This document shows, one piece after another, positions 13,540 to 14,710 of a stretch of DNA of 14,710 bases; positions within the stretch are counted from its first letter, which is position 1; every line of letters begins with the position of its first letter. The stretch lies in assembly GCA_964596165.1 (NCBI GenBank), contig CAZQTW010000106.1, forward strand, positions 1 through 14,710, in the 5' to 3' direction. Source of the DNA: CAYUQT01 sp964596165. GTDB lineage: Bacteria > Planctomycetota > Phycisphaerae > UBA1845 > JAFGLZ01. The notes under the pieces are model-generated. The model was not told the origin of the DNA. It worked only from the letters and a program-made list of their open reading frames with translations, and did no database searches. The position numbers were made by a program, and so were the translations under genes.

Positions 13540-14710
13540 TTAGCGTGTAACATACCCACTGCCGCGACAGGCGGAACATGTTACAGGACGCACCAGCTTG
13601 TCGAACGAGCCGGCGCCACGGGTCCGGGGCTGAATTGTGCCAGAACCACCACATTGTGCGCACCTCACCCGTTGGGCCTGAGGCGCCCGTGGAGGTTGAG
13701 AGCCTTCCTGTCCTCCGCCGGATTTCCCGAATACCGATGAATAGTCCAAGACCTTAGGCTGATTCGCAGGTTCAGCGGAACGTCCTTGCCCTTCCTGCCG
13801 CACGCCTTGGTCCTCCTCGATGCGATAGTTGATGACTTTCGCGTAGATGCCAACACCTACATACCCTTGCGGGTAACCCTTACCTGCCATGTATTCCAGC
13901 CGGTCGATGCTCCAGTCGAGAGTAAGCTGTAAGCGTCTGGCCAGGAACCCATCTTCGATCTTCAAGCGATCTGCTTCGGCCACATCCAGTGGAAAGACCC
14001 CAATAACGCCATAGCCCTCTTCGCTACCGTCGGCCTTCTTGAGTGTCATCGAGTCAAGCGCTGCCTTCAGGTAGAATCGCTGTTGCTTGCCTTCACGTCT
14101 TGCCGAGAGTATCTGGAACGAACACGAGCTATACTGCAACGCGTCTTTCTGCCACTCCCTGACTCCCTTGCATGTGAGCACGCAGCGGTAGGGCCCCCCA
14201 CTGACGAGCGTAGGGTCGTTCTTCTGCGCAGCGGTCATGAACTGTGTAGTAAGGCCGCTACCAGCGTCAGCGAAGGACTCCCGCGTGAGGACCGTGATAG
14301 GCGAAGTATCAGATCGGGGCGGGACTTTGGCGATTGTCTGAGGAGGCTTGGTAGGTGGCGTTGCCTTGCCAGCCATCTGTGCCTTGGACCTGGCAACCCG
14401 CTGTTTCGTCACCTCAACCAACTGCGTTACCTTGGAGTAAGGCGTGACGAATTCAACGTGGCCGTCCTGGAAGGCCACGTGGCCGCCTTCGTTGCCGTGG
14501 TGGCCGGGTTTCTCGTAGAATACAATGTCGTTCGGCTCGCTGGCCTCGCTGGTGCCTTTGACGTAGATGAAGCACACCTCCTGATTCTCTTGGGCATCGG
14601 CAAGCCGCGCGTTTGAACCGGGGCAAAGGAATTGCCGTAACCGTTCAGGCCCTGGCGCCGACGAGGGACGGGGCGGATTGTCCGGAGCGATGAGCGGCCA
14701 CGGCTTGGTG
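13540..14710 (-). CDS. Partial gene: pseudopilin-like DGHVEF segment plus DnaJ-type zinc finger
   Basis: 389 residues are visible; the frame stays open to the right edge, so the N-terminus lies outside. The internal GTG at 14577 is not a real start: upstream codons in frame read PERLRQFLCPGSN and continue the family pattern. Residues near 14480 read EGGHVAFQDGHVEFV, the C-terminal signature of planctomycete DUF1559/prepilin-like proteins. A Lys/Gln/Pro-rich linker follows, then a domain of about 150 residues (FADAGSGLTTQF... to GVGIYAKVINYRI) that I do not recognise, then a polar linker. The last 42 residues hold two CxxCxGxG motifs (CAQCGGSG and CSACRGSG), as in the DnaJ zinc finger. Chaperone DnaJ itself is excluded: no J domain and only two motifs instead of four. 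Confidence 0.72.
   Translation of the reverse strand, partial: TKPWPLIAPDNPPRPSSAPGPERLRQFLCPGSNARLADAQENQEVCFIYVKGTSEASEPNDIVFYEKPGHHGNEGGHVAFQDGHVEFVTPYSKVTQLVEVTKQRVARSKAQMAGKATPPTKPPQTIAKVPPRSDTSPITVLTRESFADAGSGLTTQFMTAAQKNDPTLVSGGPYRCVLTCKGVREWQKDALQYSSCSFQILSARREGKQQRFYLKAALDSMTLKKADGSEEGYGVIGVFPLDVAEADRLKIEDGFLARRLQLTLDWSIDRLEYMAGKGYPQGYVGVGIYAKVINYRIEEDQGVRQEGQGRSAEPANQPKVLDYSSVFGKSGGGQEGSQPPRAPQAQRVRCAQCGGSGTIQPRTRGAGSFDKLVRPVTCSACRGSGYVTR
13546..13585. repeat. Inverted repeat at the 3' end of the right-edge gene
   Basis: TGTAACAT (13546-13553) and ATGTTACA (13578-13585), perfect over 8 bases with a 24-base gap, span the codons of the second CxxCxGxG motif and end just inside the stop codon. 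Both arms encode Val-Thr, so coding may explain part of it. Confidence 0.4.

Noticed and set aside
14083..14616. Plus-strand open frame of 177 codons near the right edge.
   Set aside because: Antisense to the minus-strand gene whose DGHVEF and CxxCxGxG motifs are specific.

Overview
The window looks like chromosomal DNA of a planctomycete-type bacterium, possibly Phycisphaerae-like. The evidence is a GC-rich composition (about 60 % by eye), several small lipoproteins, an extended YidC, a creatininase-family enzyme and a C-terminal gene with the GG-H-V-x-F-x-DGHVEF signature common in planctomycete pseudopilin-like proteins. The lineage is an inference, since there is no rRNA or marker gene to confirm it. 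I see no mobile element, CRISPR array, tRNA or rRNA.

Layout. Left (1-2176): hslU, the unfoldase of the HslUV protease, on the minus strand; divergent from it is a short lipoprotein gene with a GTG start. Centre-left (2294-7485, plus strand): a promoter, then a calcineurin-like metallophosphoesterase, yidC (6 bases later), a creatininase-family amidohydrolase (69 bases later, behind a terminator-like hairpin) and a secreted alpha/beta hydrolase. Centre-right (7531-10292, minus strand): a threonine catabolism operon ordered tdh, a small two-helix membrane protein, kbl. It faces a convergent end with the hydrolase and starts beside a divergent XRE-cupin regulator gene (10396-10968). The 103-base region between tdh and the regulator holds four copies of GTTYAnnAT in mirrored orientation, which I read as the operator array of that regulator. 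Right (11100-13145, plus strand): a small lipoprotein with a histidine-rich tail and an OprO/OprP-type outer-membrane porin. After a 394-base gene-free stretch with a strong hairpin, the 3' part of a minus-strand gene runs off the right edge; it combines a pseudopilin-like DGHVEF segment with a DnaJ-type CxxCxGxG zinc-finger pair.

How the parts work together. Tdh oxidises L-threonine to 2-amino-3-ketobutyrate and Kbl cleaves that with CoA to glycine and acetyl-CoA; the XRE-cupin protein probably senses a small molecule and controls both its own gene and the operon. YidC inserts proteins in the inner membrane, HslU feeds a protease, and the porin gives diffusion through the outer membrane. The most notable items are the mirrored operator array, the unknown membrane protein between tdh and kbl, the GYHG pore loop in HslU, and the pseudopilin/zinc-finger combination at the right edge.
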